From: Prorocentrum cordatum
Lineage: Eukaryota; Sar; Dinophyceae; Prorocentrales; Prorocentraceae
NCBI GenBank assembly: GCA_963575745.1
Contig: CAUYUJ010014258.1
Span: 106,001-170,000 of the forward strand
DNA: 64,000 nt
Direction of reading: 5' to 3'
In this document: piece after piece, positions 1 to 9,699 of the stretch
Layout of the letters: each line of letters opens with the position of its first letter
How positions within the stretch are numbered: position 1 is the first letter of the stretch
Program-made: the position numbers and the translations under genes
The notes under the pieces: generated by a model
Seen by the model: the letters and a program-made list of their open reading frames with translations, nothing else
Told to the model about the DNA's origin: nothing
Databases searched by the model: none

Positions 1-865
1 TTTACACGGTCACCTGCTTGTAGTTTGTTTCAGGAAGCACGTGTAAGCTAGGGCAGCAATGCTCTGGCAAGCGCACGCACGAAATAAGATACACGCATCA
101 CATTTAGTTGGCACGCAGGCGCAAGCAATCACGCCAGTGAAAGAAAGCAGGTCGGCGTAATCAATCAATCAATCAAATAAGCGCGAGCAGGCAAGAAGCA
201 CGCGACGATGTGCAAACACGCAATCAGCGCACGCAGTGATGTGAGCGCACGCGCGGTTGCACGAGGCAGTCACACGCACACCAGAAGGCAGGCCAGGACA
301 ATAGCAACACAAGTCATTAAGCACGCCATGTGCGCATGCGCAGGAAAGCCAGAATGCAAGAACACAGCTCGCAATAAGTCTTCTACGCTCGGTTAGAAAC
401 CATGAATCGAGCATATGCTTGGTGTCGTCGCATGTATCTGGCTTGACGCTGCTCTTTTTTAATGTTCCTCATTCTTCAGAGTCGTTGTTGTTGCTCAGAC
501 CTTCTGTTTGCAGGCTTTCCACCGTTAGCTGTTCGCGTGTATGCAGACAATCGTGAGAACTTATATGCATGTCGCACTTGGAGGAGGCGGTACCAGGGGC
601 GGGCATGATCACATGGAGTTCTGGATGGCAGGTGTTACCTTGGTCTTAGAGTGTGATGGTCTTGGGGATTGCCAGGATCTTTTCCTATGGACAGGCCCGT
701 CTTTTGCTTCATTGGACTGTGAGTCTACCCTCTTGCTTCTTGCACATGCTTGGTCGGTTGTGCGTGTACTTGCTTGTTTGTCTGCTGTGTGCGTGGGGCT
801 GGTACGCCTGCTTCTCCAGCCCTTTCTGCGCCGCGCCGCCGCGCGCGTGGCCGCGACGGCCAAAA
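1..865. other. Unassigned leader region
   Basis: I see no gene-like feature here. The first 400 bases are rich in short AGCACGCA-like words and hold a small AATC run near 160-177. Short open frames on both strands show no recognisable domain. Confidence 0.5.
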
Positions 866-890
866 GTGTGTGTGTGTGTGTGTGTCTGTG
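866..890. repeat. GT dinucleotide tract
   Basis: A short near-pure GT run with one C interruption. Similar tracts recur at 5.98, 7.12, 8.1-9.1 and 39.95 kb. Confidence 0.9.
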
Positions 891-906
891 ATCGTGGCAA
901 CCCCGT

Positions 907-1215
907 CTGCCCGTCTTCTTCTTGTTCTTCTTATTCTTCTTCTTCTTCTGATTCCTCCTCCTCCCTTTCTCCGGCTCCTCCTCTTCCTCCTCCCTCCTCC
1001 TCCTCCTCCTCCTCCTCCTCCTCCTTCTCCTCCTCCCCCTCCTCCTCCTCCCCCTCCTCCTCCTCCTCCTCCTCCTCCGCCTCCTCCTCCTCCTCCTCCT
1101 CTCCCTCCCTCCCTCCTCCTCCTCCTCCTCCTCCTCCTCCTCCTCCTCCTCCTCCTCCTCCTCCTCCTCCTCCTCCTCCTCCTCCTCCCCCTCCTCCTCC
1201 TCCTCCTCCTCCTCC
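907..1215. repeat. TCT/TCC polypyrimidine microsatellite
   Basis: TTC triplets pass into a nearly uninterrupted TCC array of about 300 bases. Open frames across it on both strands encode only Ser, Pro, Leu, Gly, Glu or Arg runs and are repeat artefacts. The complementary GGA strand is of a type known to fold into G-quadruplexes, and mirror symmetry could allow triplex DNA. Confidence 0.95.
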
Positions 1216-1535
1216 GCCTTCTCCCCTCTCTGCCGCCTGCCCCGTGGCCTTCCACAGTGCCGCCCCCCAGCCGTGCCCCGATCTCGGCCTGCCCGCGTGG
1301 CCCTCCGCCGCCGCTCCCCTTGGCGTGCGCCCCGGCCGCTCCTCCGCTGCCCGGCGCCGCTCTCCGCGGTGGCCCACCGCTCCTCCCCAGACCCCCTCGA
1401 GTAATGAAAAAATCAGGACGGGAGGTTTTTCCTAATTTTCGGCCTCGGGGGGCCCTCACCGGGCCTCGGGAGTGTCAAAAAACGACTCAGGATGCAAAGC
1501 CGGTCATGGAGAAAGGGTCGGGACCTACGGGGGTC

Positions 1536-1560
1536 GACGTAGTGAAAAAATCATTACGTC
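1536..1560. other. Short stem-loop with A5 loop
   Basis: GACGTAGTGA and TCATTACGTC pair over ten bases (one G-T wobble) around a loop of five A. It lies between two similar words, TACGGGGGTC and TACGTCGGGGGTC. The role is unknown; it may be part of a degraded inverted element with the repeat just downstream. Confidence 0.45.
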
Positions 1561-1585
1561 GGGGGTCTGGGTCCCCGTCCTTCGC

Positions 1586-1783
1586 AGGCCTCGAGGTTGG
1601 CACCAACGCCAATGTCGGCGGTGTTCCTCCCCCGTGGGATGATGATCCCGATCTCGGTGATGGTGGTACTATTCTGTCTTCCAAGGTGGCCGAAATCTTG
1701 CCGCCAGCACCGAAGTCCAGGATCTTCCTCCCCCTGTGGAGGCAACCCCCCTGTTTTGGTGTTGGTGCCCATTTCCAGGCCTC
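1586..1783. repeat. Diverged inverted repeat (fold-back)
   Basis: The left arm begins AGGCCTCGAGGTTGGCACC. The right arm, read on the other strand, begins AGGCCTGGAAATGGGCACC. The arms run about 60 bases each with roughly 70% match, including a shared CACCAAC word and a CCTCC..GGGGGA stretch. The spacer holds ATGATGATCCC and GGTGGTAC words. No transposase is present. Confidence 0.5.
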
Positions 1784-2105
1784 CAAGTCCTCCTCGGTCG
1801 GGCAGGCCCTTGGCGTGCTGCCCTGTGCTGTCTTGCGCCCTCCGCTCCCGCACAGCGCCCGGCCTCCGTGCTCTGCTGCCGCCCGGCGCGCGGCGTTCGG
1901 TGCCGCTCCGCCAGGGAGGCCGATGCGCTCTTCGAGGGCCCCCCGTCGTATTCCGCTGGTTGGGCTCACTGGCGCGCCGGAGGAGAAGCGCGTGGGTGCC
2001 ATCAAGGTAAGGGCCTGCACCGCAGTTTCATCTCACTTCTTAGTTCGTTCTTCCTTTCTTTCCTTCTTCGTTGCCCCCTTCCCCTCCTATCCGGACAGTT
2101 CCTGC

Positions 2106-3125
2106 ATAGGGGGCGCGTGTGGACCCTCCCATTGTGGCCTTAGGTGGAGCTCCCTATGGGGCCACGAAGCGCGTGAGGGGTGTGCCGAAATGTTGTGGGG
2201 GGACGCATGTGGGCCCTCTCATGGGGGCTCTAGGTGGAGCTCCCTATGGGGCCACGAAACGAGGGGTGTGCCGAAATGGTGCGGGGGGACGCATGTGGAC
2301 CCTGCCACTGGGGCCTTCGGTGGAGTTCCTCATACGGGCCACGAAGCGTGTGAGGGGTGTGCCGAATTGGTGCGGGGGGATGCATGTGGACCCTGCCACT
2401 GGGGCCTTCGGTGGAGTTCCTGATGGGGCCACGAAGCGTGTGAGTGGTGTGCCGAAATCGTGCGGGGGGACGCATGTGGACCCTGCCACTGGGGCCTTCG
2501 GTGGAGCTTTCTGTGGGGGCACGGAACGTGTGAGCGGTGTGTCGAGATGGGTCGGGGGGACGCATGTGGACCCTGCCACTGGGGCCTTCGGTGGAGCTCC
2601 CTATGGGAGCACGGCATGTTTGAGGGGTATGTCGACATGTGTCGGGAGATGGTGCGGGGGGGCGCATGTGGACCCTGCCACTGGTGCCTTAAGTGGAGCT
2701 CCCCATGGGGTCACGAAGCATGCGAGGGTTGTGCTGACATGGGTCGGGGGGACGCATGTGGACCATTCCCTACCGTGGGGGCCTTCGGTGGAGCTCCTTG
2801 TGAGGCCACGAACCGCGTGAGGGGCGTGCCGAGCTGGGGCGGGTGGACGCATGCAGCCCCTCCCATTGTGGCCTTCGGTTGGGCTCCCTATTTGGGCACG
2901 AAGCGCTTGAGGGGTGTGCCGAAATGGGGCGGGGAGACGCATGTAGACCCTGCCACTGGGGCCTTTGGTGGAACCCCAAAGGGGTCACGGAACGTGTGAT
3001 GGGTGTGACGAAACGGGGTGGGGGAACGCATGTGGACCCTGCCATTGGGGCCTTCGGTTGAGTTCCCGATGGGGGCACGAAAGATGTAAGGGGTGTGCCG
3101 AAATGGTGCCCAAAGGGTTGTGCGG
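2106..3125. repeat. ~90 bp minisatellite, about 11 units
   Basis: The word GCATGTGGACCCTGCC recurs at about 2291, 2382, 2472, 2562, 2664, 2754, 2849, 2939 and 3028, giving spacings of 89-102 and mostly exactly 90. Units diverge at both ends of the array. Because 90 is a multiple of three, a 30-residue repeat stays open in several frames (for example 2119-2820 plus). I read this as a by-product of the period, since the opposite strand is also open and no non-repeat coding flank is seen. Confidence 0.9.
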
Positions 3126-3139
3126 AGGGCTGAGCCAAG

Positions 3140-3262
3140 GATGGGAGGATGATGAGGAGGAGGCGGAGGATGAGGATGAGGAGGAGGAGGAGTGGGAGGA
3201 GTAGGAGGAAGAGGAGGAGGATGATGAGGATGAGGAGGAGGATGAGGAGGAGGAGGAGGATT
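3140..3262. repeat. GGA/GAT mixed microsatellite
   Basis: Imperfect array of GAGGAG and GATGAG triplets following directly on the 90 bp minisatellite. Confidence 0.9.
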
Positions 3263-3334
3263 GCGGCACGCGGGGCGCTGTCTCATAATTATCCCAGTGC
3301 GACCCTACCTAGGAGTTGGAGCATTTAGGAAAGC

Positions 3335-3515
3335 AACACCTACATCTACACCGACAGCTACATTTACATATACACCTGCATCTACATCCACATCAACATC
3401 AACAGCGAGACTCACATCTACATCTACATCTACATCTACACCTACATCTACATATACATATACATCGACACCAACACCGACATCCACATCTACACCTACA
3501 CCTACATCTATGCTA
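3335..3515. repeat. ACATCT hexanucleotide array
   Basis: Imperfect tandem ACATCT/ACACCT units over about 180 bases. Open frames here encode only His-Leu, Thr-Ser or Asp-Val runs. Confidence 0.92.
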
Positions 3516-3785
3516 TGCTATGTGTGCCGAGCTATGCTATGCTATGCTATGCTATGCTATGACTGGCTATGCTATGCTATGCTATGCTGTGATAATGCTG
3601 CGCTGCGCTATGCTGCGCTGCGCTAAGCTAAGCTAAGGTAAGCTAAGCTATGCTAAGCTAGGCTAAGCTAAGCTAAGCTAGGATGATATAAGCTAAGCTA
3701 AGCTAAGCTAGGCTAGGCTAGGCTAGGCAAAGCTAAGCTAAGCTAAGCTAAGCTAAGCTAAGCTAAGCTAAGCTAAGATGATATA
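3508..3785. repeat. GCTAT to GCTAA pentanucleotide array
   Basis: The array starts as tandem CTATG units, changes through GCTGC words near 3595-3625, then becomes GCTAA units to its end. GATGATATAA occurs at about 3681 and again at the 3' edge near 3777. The ordered change from one pentamer to another suggests growth of variant units from the edges. Confidence 0.93.
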
Positions 3786-4127
3786 AAGTAAGAGCCCTTC
3801 TGGGCAGAGCCTAGGTAGGGAAAAACGAGGCCCCAACATCACAGGATGGTGGGGGGAAAGAAGATAGAACGCTTTCACCCACTTGTAGGGGCCGTTGCCT
3901 CTGGGGCTCGCAGGTCATGCAGATTCAGCGGGCTCCTCGATCGGTATGCCGTCCCACGCTTTTTGGGACAGATTTCGCAAGGCATTGCCAACACAGATTT
4001 TTGGCGTCCATGCGTCACGTCTGCCTGAGGGCCCATGGCTGCACAGCTGTGGCTTGGGGATGGCCAGGGCGGTCGCGGCGCACCGGGCTCCTACCGTGGC
4101 GGCGACGGCGTCATAGCGTCCGTCTCG

Positions 4128-4284
4128 TACAGTCGGCCCGGATTAGTAGGTCGGCCCTGCCAAATCAAGGGTACCCTTGTGTCCTGTGCCTCGCGACCCG
4201 TGCCTCCTGCATTCCTTCGGCAATGTGGCCCTCGGAAGGGTCTTGTGTCCTCTCGCGTGTCCCGTCCAATGAAGTCCGACTGTA
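4128..4284. mobile_element. MITE, TACAGTCGG family B, complete copy
   Basis: The element is 157 bp, begins TACAGTCGG and ends CCGACTGTA, a perfect nine-base terminal inverted repeat. Its body (CCTGCCAAATC, GGGTACCCTTGTGTCCTG, GTGGCCCTCGGAAGG, CCGTCCAAT) recurs in the same order at 63042-63391. The TA at each end fits a TA target duplication as used by Tc1/mariner-type transposases, with CAGTCGG as the true end. That family assignment is inference; the element is too short to encode a transposase. Confidence 0.75.
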
Positions 4285-4507
4285 AGAAGGGGGCGGCTGG
4301 CTCGCGCCCCAGCGTTTGGTGACTTCCCTCCTCGCACCCCGCGATCGGCGCTCAGTGGCGCCTGCCCCCCCGTGCCGACCTGCTACCGTGTCCGCAACGG
4401 CAGACCGCGCACGGTACCGCCACTGCGCCACGCCGCCCCCCGGCTCTCGCGCGGGGCTCACCACGGAGGTGTCCCGCTTGCTGGCGTGCAGTGGGGCGTC
4501 TGGTAAT

Positions 4508-4706
4508 GGAGGATGACGATGAATAAATGACTGGGGGTCGTGTTCACGCGGCGGCGCCCGGGATGACGATTAGAAAAAACCGGCCGCGGGCTGGAAAACT
4601 ATGTTTTTAATCGTTCTCCTCCAGTCAGACAACTGTGCAGAAATAGCAGAAAACTACTTTATTTAATCGTTCTCTCCCATTTTTTAATTCATCGTCATCC
4701 CGCAGT
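4508..4706. mobile_element. Candidate miniature element with GGATGACGATGAAT ends
   Basis: The left end reads GGATGACGATGAATAAATG. The right end, read on the other strand, is GGATGACGATGAATTAAAA, giving about 14 exact terminal bases and a partly matching continuation to GGG. A third GGATGACGATTA word lies inside at about 4561, and two TTTAATCGTTCTC words sit near 4610 and 4660. No other copy is seen in the window, so this may be a local rearrangement. Confidence 0.45.
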
Positions 4707-5265
4707 ACGGCTGCGGATGGGTTTTTGCCTTCACCAAGATGGGCGCACTCCGAGCCAAGCCCCGGCCTGCCCGCAGGTGCCCCGCGGAGGTGCTCCACAG
4801 AAGCCCTGGGGCACAGAGGGCCCTCAAGGATCGACGAAGACTGTGGCCTCAGACTTCTCATGTACAAAGACTTCTTTTCTGCGCCTTTCGAGTTTCGGAG
4901 CCCCGCTCTCGGATCCCATCGCGAGACTGCGTACTGCCCACTGTGGGACCGCGCTCCACGGCGTGACAGGGAGCTCTTGACCTGTGACTCTTTCATGGCG
5001 TGGCCCCCAATGCTGCCCAATGAACATATCATTCCCCAATCAGTGCTTGCACTGAAGGGGTCCTGGCGGATCTTGAAGGATTTGGCGAAAGTGAGCGGCC
5101 GATTTCGGTGGGCCGCCCAGTTCCCCAGTTCCAGGTTCCGGGTTCCCGGGTTCCCCGCTGATGGTTCAGGGCCGATTTCGGTGGGCGTCGGGGTTCCAGG
5201 GTTTCCGGTGTCCCAGTTTCCTGGTCGATCTGCTTGTCGTTCGGTCTCGCCAGCGATCTTTTTGC
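4707..5265. other. Unassigned region with open frames on both strands
   Basis: Long frames overlap on both strands (about 4725-5810 plus, 4625-5770 minus) but run straight through the ATCGAT array downstream, so neither is convincing. The word CGGCCTGCCCGCAGGTGCCC near 4764 is shared with about 23940, followed in both by AGAAGCCCTGG, so part of this is an old dispersed repeat. Confidence 0.4.
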
Positions 5266-5267
5266 CC

Positions 5268-5465
5268 ATCTCTCTATCGATGGCACTATCGATCTCACTA
5301 TCGATCCTCACAATCGAACTTGTTATAGATTGCACGAGCGATCTCACGATCGATTTCACTGAATCGACTTCACTATCGGTCTCACGATCAACCGTACTAC
5401 CGTTTTCACCATCGGTCCCACTATCGATCTCACTATCGATCTCCCAATCGATCTTAGTGATTGGG
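5268..5465. repeat. 12 bp ATCGATCTCACT degenerate array
   Basis: About 16 diverged 12-base units with a conserved ATCGAT or ATCGGT core and CTCACT spacer. The array is dense in CGAT/GATC palindromes. The frames through it read as alternating Ser-Ile-Asp type runs. Confidence 0.85.
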
Positions 5466-5807
5466 TTTTTCCCTAGTGTAATTATTTCTAATCGTATCTG
5501 TGTGTACTGCTTTTCCTCTCCCCTGGCTCTCCCGCCGGGCTCGCCAGGGGTGGGTGGGTGGGCATCGGGTTGGATGACGGTGGCCAGGTGGCCAGGGCTG
5601 TGCGCTGTGGGCTGTGGCGTGGGCAGGCAGGCCCCTCGCTGCCCCACGTTGACGAACGAGCAACGCACACCCATACCCATAGGGGGGTCGTTGGGAGGAG
5701 GACTGGCTATGGATATGGGTGCGGGTCGTCGGACCCTGGGGAACGCTCCCGCTCGAGCGGGGACCCCCATCCGACAATACGCACCCGTAGCCCTCTCCGA
5801 CCCCTCT

Positions 5808-5974
5808 TAGGGCTACGAGATCTATACATATCCACTGCTACTGGCCAGGCCCATCCTGGGCCCGGGAGCGGTGCATTCGCCCTCGTGGCCTAGCCAGGGG
5901 GACACATACACCGCTCCTGGACCCAGGATGGGCTTGGCCAGGAGCAGTGGATATGTATAGATCTCGTCGCCCTA
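5808..5974. mobile_element. Fold-back element with ~65 bp arms
   Basis: The left arm (TAGGGCTACGAGATC to GGAGCGGTG) pairs with the right arm (CACCGCTCC to GATCTCGTCGCCCTA) with only a few mismatches. The spacer is about 35 bases. The word ATACATATCCACTGCT and its complement are fully conserved. Such a hairpin is typical of fold-back elements or recent palindromic duplication. A GT tract follows directly. Confidence 0.8.
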
Positions 5975-5976
5975 CC

Positions 5977-6003
5977 TCTATGTGTGTGTGTGTGTGTGTG
6001 TGT
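5977..6003. repeat. GT dinucleotide tract
   Basis: Near-pure TGTG run abutting the right arm of the fold-back element. Confidence 0.9.
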
Positions 6004-6112
6004 TGTTGGCTCGTCTCACGCGGCAGGCGTCCCCACGGGGCTCCTCCGCCTCTGCGCGGGCCGAGCAGGGCGTCCGCACGTCGTGTGCAGCGTGTCGGGG
6101 GGAACGTCGGCC

Positions 6113-6262
6113 AGGAGGGGAGAAAACAAGCAGACACACTTAATCGTCGATTCCCCAGGACACGTAGGAACATATGGGAAGTGGGGGGGAAGGCAAAAAC
6201 CCAGAAGATATGGGAATGTATATAGGGGATCTCGCTATTTGTGTGTATTTATTTGCGTGTCC
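6113..6262 (+). mobile_element. Intron-like repeat (introner-like), copy 1, diverged
   Basis: Shares ordered blocks with four other copies: GAGGGGA start after CAG, AGACACACTTAATCGTCGA, GGGAAGTGGGGGGGAAG, AACCCAGAAGATATGGGAA, and a TTGTGTGTATTTATTTG tail. It is the most diverged copy and has no AG at the usual end; the nearest following CAG is at 6278-6280. See the copies at 16454, 16707, 35561 and 53838. Confidence 0.7.
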
Positions 6263-6431
6263 TTGGGCCCCTTGCGTCAGGGGGGGGAGGAGGGGCTCGG
6301 GGGGGGAATGCAGCCGAGCTCCAGCCTCGTGGGCTGCGGCCTCGCGGAGGCTGTCGGGGGGACACGTTCGGGGCGGATCCATGTGGTAGACTTCGAGACG
6401 CCTCGAGTGGAAATTTCGAAATTGAGGGCGG

Positions 6432-6740
6432 AGGTGTTCGGGCGTTTTCGTCGGTTCTCGGCGGTTTCCCAGCCTCGGGGTGCCTTCCATCAGCTGCAAC
6501 TGGCCGAGGGGGTTCCGGGGGTGCCCCGATTGTCCCGAACACCCGCGAGATGCCCGAGTTATGATCCGAAAACCACCAGGGCATAGGCTCAGGTGCGGGA
6601 TGCGTCGACCCCCAATCGCCCATAGATCGCCGATAGGTGCCCGATAGTCCACGCCGCCCTGGAACGTGCGGATTCGCTATCGAGGGCCTACCGCCGCTCT
6701 ATCTGCGGTGTTCCCCCCCCTGAGCCGATTCCTCTCTATT
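6432..6740 (+). repeat. Dispersed ~310 bp repeat, copy 1
   Basis: Matches 61135-61450 in order and orientation. Shared blocks include TTTCGTC..TCGG, CAGCCTCGGGGTGCCTTCC, a GGCCGAGGG..TTCCGGGGGTGCCC stretch, TTGTCCCGAACA, TGCGGATTCGCTATCGAGGGCC and GTTCCCCCCCCTGAGCC. The copies differ by substitutions and small gaps. No coding potential is evident. Confidence 0.7.
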
Positions 6741-6803
6741 GTTACCCATCGAAATGAATAGTCTGGCGGCTTCTACACGTACGCTGCATTTCTCTCTCAG
6801 TGG

Positions 6804-7085
6804 ATGGTCTGCCCACCAGGCGGCTGTCGGCTGCCAGCTGCCTGCGCAGCGGCTGCTGGCTTCCTGATGGTTTCGTGGTGCTGCTGCGGTCCGTCCTGGC
6901 TATGCCAGATCGTGCCCGCCCCAGCTGCCGCACAAGTCGCGGGAATCGCGCCTGCGCAAGTCGCGAGTACTTCGCCTGCGGATCACCCGCGTGTGAGCGG
7001 ATGCAGCATTCCGGTGTGTTTCACGGTTTTACGCAACTCGTTGGCTGTGGAGTCGTTGGGTGCCCTCTTGCGAGCTCAGAACTGA
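6804..7085 (+). CDS. Possible open frame, unknown product
   Basis: A 93-codon frame with mixed composition, Cys- and Ala-rich at its start and less biased after residue 40. It lies just after the dispersed repeat and before a GT tract. There is no homologue I recognise, no clear splice context, and an overlapping plus frame is also open. It may be an exon fragment or chance. Confidence 0.2.
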   Translation: MVCPPGGCRLPAACAAAAGFLMVSWCCCGPSWLCQIVPAPAAAQVAGIAPAQVASTSPADHPRVSGCSIPVCFTVLRNSLAVESLGALLRAQN

Positions 7086-7117
7086 CATTGTGGTTCAAGG
7101 ATCGTTGATCTTTTGTG

Positions 7118-7141
7118 TAGTCTGTGTGTGTGTGTGTGTGC
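7118..7141. repeat. GT dinucleotide tract
   Basis: Short near-pure GT run. Confidence 0.85.
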
Positions 7142-8090
7142 CGAGTTTGCGAAGGTCTTCCTGGTCTACTTGCTGGGGGGGTCACCCCGCTTCAGGCGAT
7201 CGGACATTTGTCCATGCTGATCGGAACGCATTATGCCGTTATCGCACTTACTCGGCGGTTTTCGCATGACGTGGACACTTGTGGCCATGGGTCCCATTGC
7301 TCACAGCTTGGTCCCATATGCTTGCCTACGATCCACAGGTGCGGCGCGCATGGGTACGTTCCCGTGCATAGGCGGCGTGCGATTTCAGCGGTGTGTTTCG
7401 AGATAGGTGGCTGTCAGCGTTTCCTCGTTCGTGATTCGTCATCACCGTACACGCCGGTCGTTGAAAGTAGGTATTTTTGGATTCCCAGATCCCAATCTAC
7501 TTCAAGCGTCTTCCCACTTCAAGAATCAATCTGCTTTTGCCGTGCCTCGTTATTCTCTGGGAGGGCCCGATCCCAATCTATTTTGTCCGCCTGCCTACTT
7601 CATGTTTTTACCTGCCTCTTCCGACCGACGTGCATCCAGAACGCCGTCCTGGTGCACAGCGACGCGCGCACTCGCGATGGCTCTGTCTCCCCTTCCCAGT
7701 GTCGCTGCCGTGATCGTTGGTCTACAGCCTCGTGCTGTCGCAGCCCGGGGTCTCCTCGCCGCCTCTCCGCCTGGCTTTCTATTCTCCCCCGTCGGCCTCC
7801 CAGCTGGCTCGTGGTGTGGGAGGCATGCCAGTCACTTCTCCATCTAATCTCTATGTGGGTGCTCTACTCTGTTTTCGTCTTTGTGGGTGCTCGACTTTGT
7901 GGAGACATTCGCCCTTTATATGGGTGCTCTACTTTGTTTTCGTCGCCTGCGGGGGGTACGCCCCCCCCTACCGTCCGCGTCGCGTGCGGAAGCTGTGCAC
8001 GGCATGAGCGGCCTGGCCGGAGTCTTGGGGCGTGCCCTTGGCGAGCGCAGGTAGCTGTGCGGCGCCTGAGAGGTTGGCGCCTTTGCTTGC
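7142..8090. other. Unassigned region with two weak local duplications
   Basis: GATCCCAATCTA occurs at about 7488 and 7570 with similar following sequence. GGGTGCTCTACT..GTTTTCGTC occurs near 7856 and 7922. The long plus frame that starts at 7124 continues through GT and TCC tracts and is not credible as a gene. Confidence 0.5.
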
Positions 8091-8093
8091 AAA

Positions 8094-8170
8094 GGTGTGT
8101 GTGTGTGTGTGCTGTTTTTTGTGTGTTTGTTTGCTTGGTTTGGTTTATGTGTGTGTGTGTGTTCTGTGTG

Positions 8171-8205
<35 letters not shown>

Positions 8206-8385
8206 CGCGTGCGCGCCCGCTTCTCCGACCTTGCTACGCCCTGATGCTGCGCGCGAGGCCGCGACGCCAAAAGTGTGTGTGTGTGTGAATGTGTGTGTGT
8301 GTGTGTGCGTGTGTCTGTGTGTGTGTGTGCGTGCGCGTGCATGTGTGTGTGTGTGTGTGTGCGTGTGTGCGTGTGTGCTCCGGCA
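8094..8385. repeat. Interrupted GT/GCGT tract
   Basis: About 290 bases of TG-rich sequence in several blocks (8095-8200, 8270-8385) with TGCG variants, separated by a GCGCGAGGCCGCGACG block. Alternating purine-pyrimidine DNA of this length is prone to Z-DNA. Confidence 0.92.
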
Positions 8386-8550
8386 CGACCGCGCGTCTCC
8401 TCGCGCTGGCTTTGCCCTCTTCGTTACCTCCCAGTTTTGCCTGCGATGGCGTCGGGGGCTGGGTGTCCGACCCTCCGCTCCTCGATGCCATGACAGGGGC
8501 ACACGTGCAGCTGCCTGTCTGAACTCGCGCGCAGCGTTTAGTCTGAGTTT

Positions 8551-8608
8551 GATGTCCTCCTCCTCCTCCTCCTCCTCCTCCTCCTCCTCCTCCTCCTCCT
8601 CCTCCTCA
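8551..8608. repeat. TCC microsatellite
   Basis: Pure TCC array of about 19 units ending in TCATCGCGCGCGCC. Confidence 0.95.
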
Positions 8609-8759
8609 TCGCGCGCGCCTGACCACTGGTCGGCTGCTCGCTCGCGCTGCCTTCGCCCCTCCCTGGCTCCTTGCCTGGACGGTCGTCGGGTGCGCGGTGC
8701 TGCTGCGTCAATGAGTACCTCCATCTGCTGCTCGCGCTTGAGGACCCTCAGCGCCGCAA

Positions 8760-9095
8760 AGTGTGTGTTTGTGTGTGTGTGTGTGTGTGTTTCCTAATTA
8801 AAGCTGTGCGTAGCCCGCCTAGCTTTTAGCGGAGGAGGTTCGCTCTCGCCCCGCCGACCAAAAAAGTGAGTGAGTGTGTGTGTGTGTGTGTGTGTGTGGG
8901 TGCACGTGTTTGTGTTTGTGTGTGTGTGTGTGTGTGTGTATGTGTGTGTGTGTGTGCGTGCTTGCGTGCGTGTGTGCGTGCGTGAGAATGAACACATCTG
9001 TGTGTGTATTGTGTGTGGGTGTGTATGCTTGTCTGTGTGTGTATGTGTGTGTGTGTGTGTGTCTGCGAGTGTGTGTGTGTGCGCGTGTGAGGGAG
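8760..9095. repeat. GT tracts flanking a short unique block
   Basis: A GT run at 8760-8790, a short unique block, then about 225 bases of interrupted GT from 8871. GCGTGC variants lie in its middle. Confidence 0.9.
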
Positions 9096-9430
9096 TGCTT
9101 TGTAAATCGTTCGCCCGTTGGCCTCTTTCCTCGCTGCCAGATGATTGCTTCCTATGAAAGATCTCGACAGCCTTCGTAGAGCAACGCACGGATCATCCAA
9201 AGATAGTCGCAGCGCAGGAGTTGCATTGGGAGGCAGGCGTGCGTGAAACCAAGCTGGATGGAGGGAAACACGTCACATGGTCATCTGAAACAGTTCAGGG
9301 CATCTGTTGAAGCAGCGTGGAGTGTTGTAGTATATTTGCAGTGCTAGATTTGGGTGGAGAGGGCTTCAGTTGCATGATATATGTGCAGGGTGTGTACTCT
9401 CGCTGGCTTCATCACTAAACCGTAGTTGAA
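9096..9430. other. Unassigned unique sequence
   Basis: No repeat or convincing coding region is visible. It lies directly 3' of the possible minus-strand exon that follows and could include its 3' untranslated part. Confidence 0.35.
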
Positions 9431-9432
9431 CC

Positions 9433-9678
9433 TTAATGATTTGTTCTCGACAGAGAACGGACATGGTACATGCGCTGGCGCAGGATGTCTTTGCCCTCTA
9501 ATTCTCCGACTGCGCGCCCCATTAAGATATTCAACCAGGCGCCACAGTGTTCATAAGACGTGTGCACCATGAGACCGTCCTGTCTGAACCGCCGCGACTC
9601 CTTGTAGGAGTGATGCTTGCCAGATGCAGCGTCGGCGCGCTGACGCATTCTTGCGTATAAAGAACGCTTCGCGTGCAT
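9433..9678 (-). CDS. Possible terminal exon, unknown protein
   Basis: An 81-codon minus frame with balanced, non-repetitive composition: charged and aromatic residues are evenly spread (RSLYARMRQRADAASG, SYKESRRFRQDGLM, VGELEGKDILRQRMYH). Upstream on the minus strand a pyrimidine-rich run (TCTTTCTTAACCTCC) precedes AG near the first codons, as for a 3' splice site, so the true exon may begin before the Met. The frame ends at TAA. An overlapping minus frame (9551-10006) is also open but less convincing. I recognise no family. Confidence 0.4.
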   Translation of the reverse strand: MHAKRSLYARMRQRADAASGKHHSYKESRRFRQDGLMVHTSYEHCGAWLNILMGRAVGELEGKDILRQRMYHVRSLSRTNH

Positions 9679-9699
9679 AGTTCTCGCCAGTCGTGGATA

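Noticed and set aside
653-2423. Long plus and minus frames over the first TCC array
   Set aside because: Continuity depends on the array; no protein-like flank.
7124-8797. 557-codon plus frame
   Set aside because: Crosses several GT tracts and a TCC array; Cys-Val runs are artefacts.
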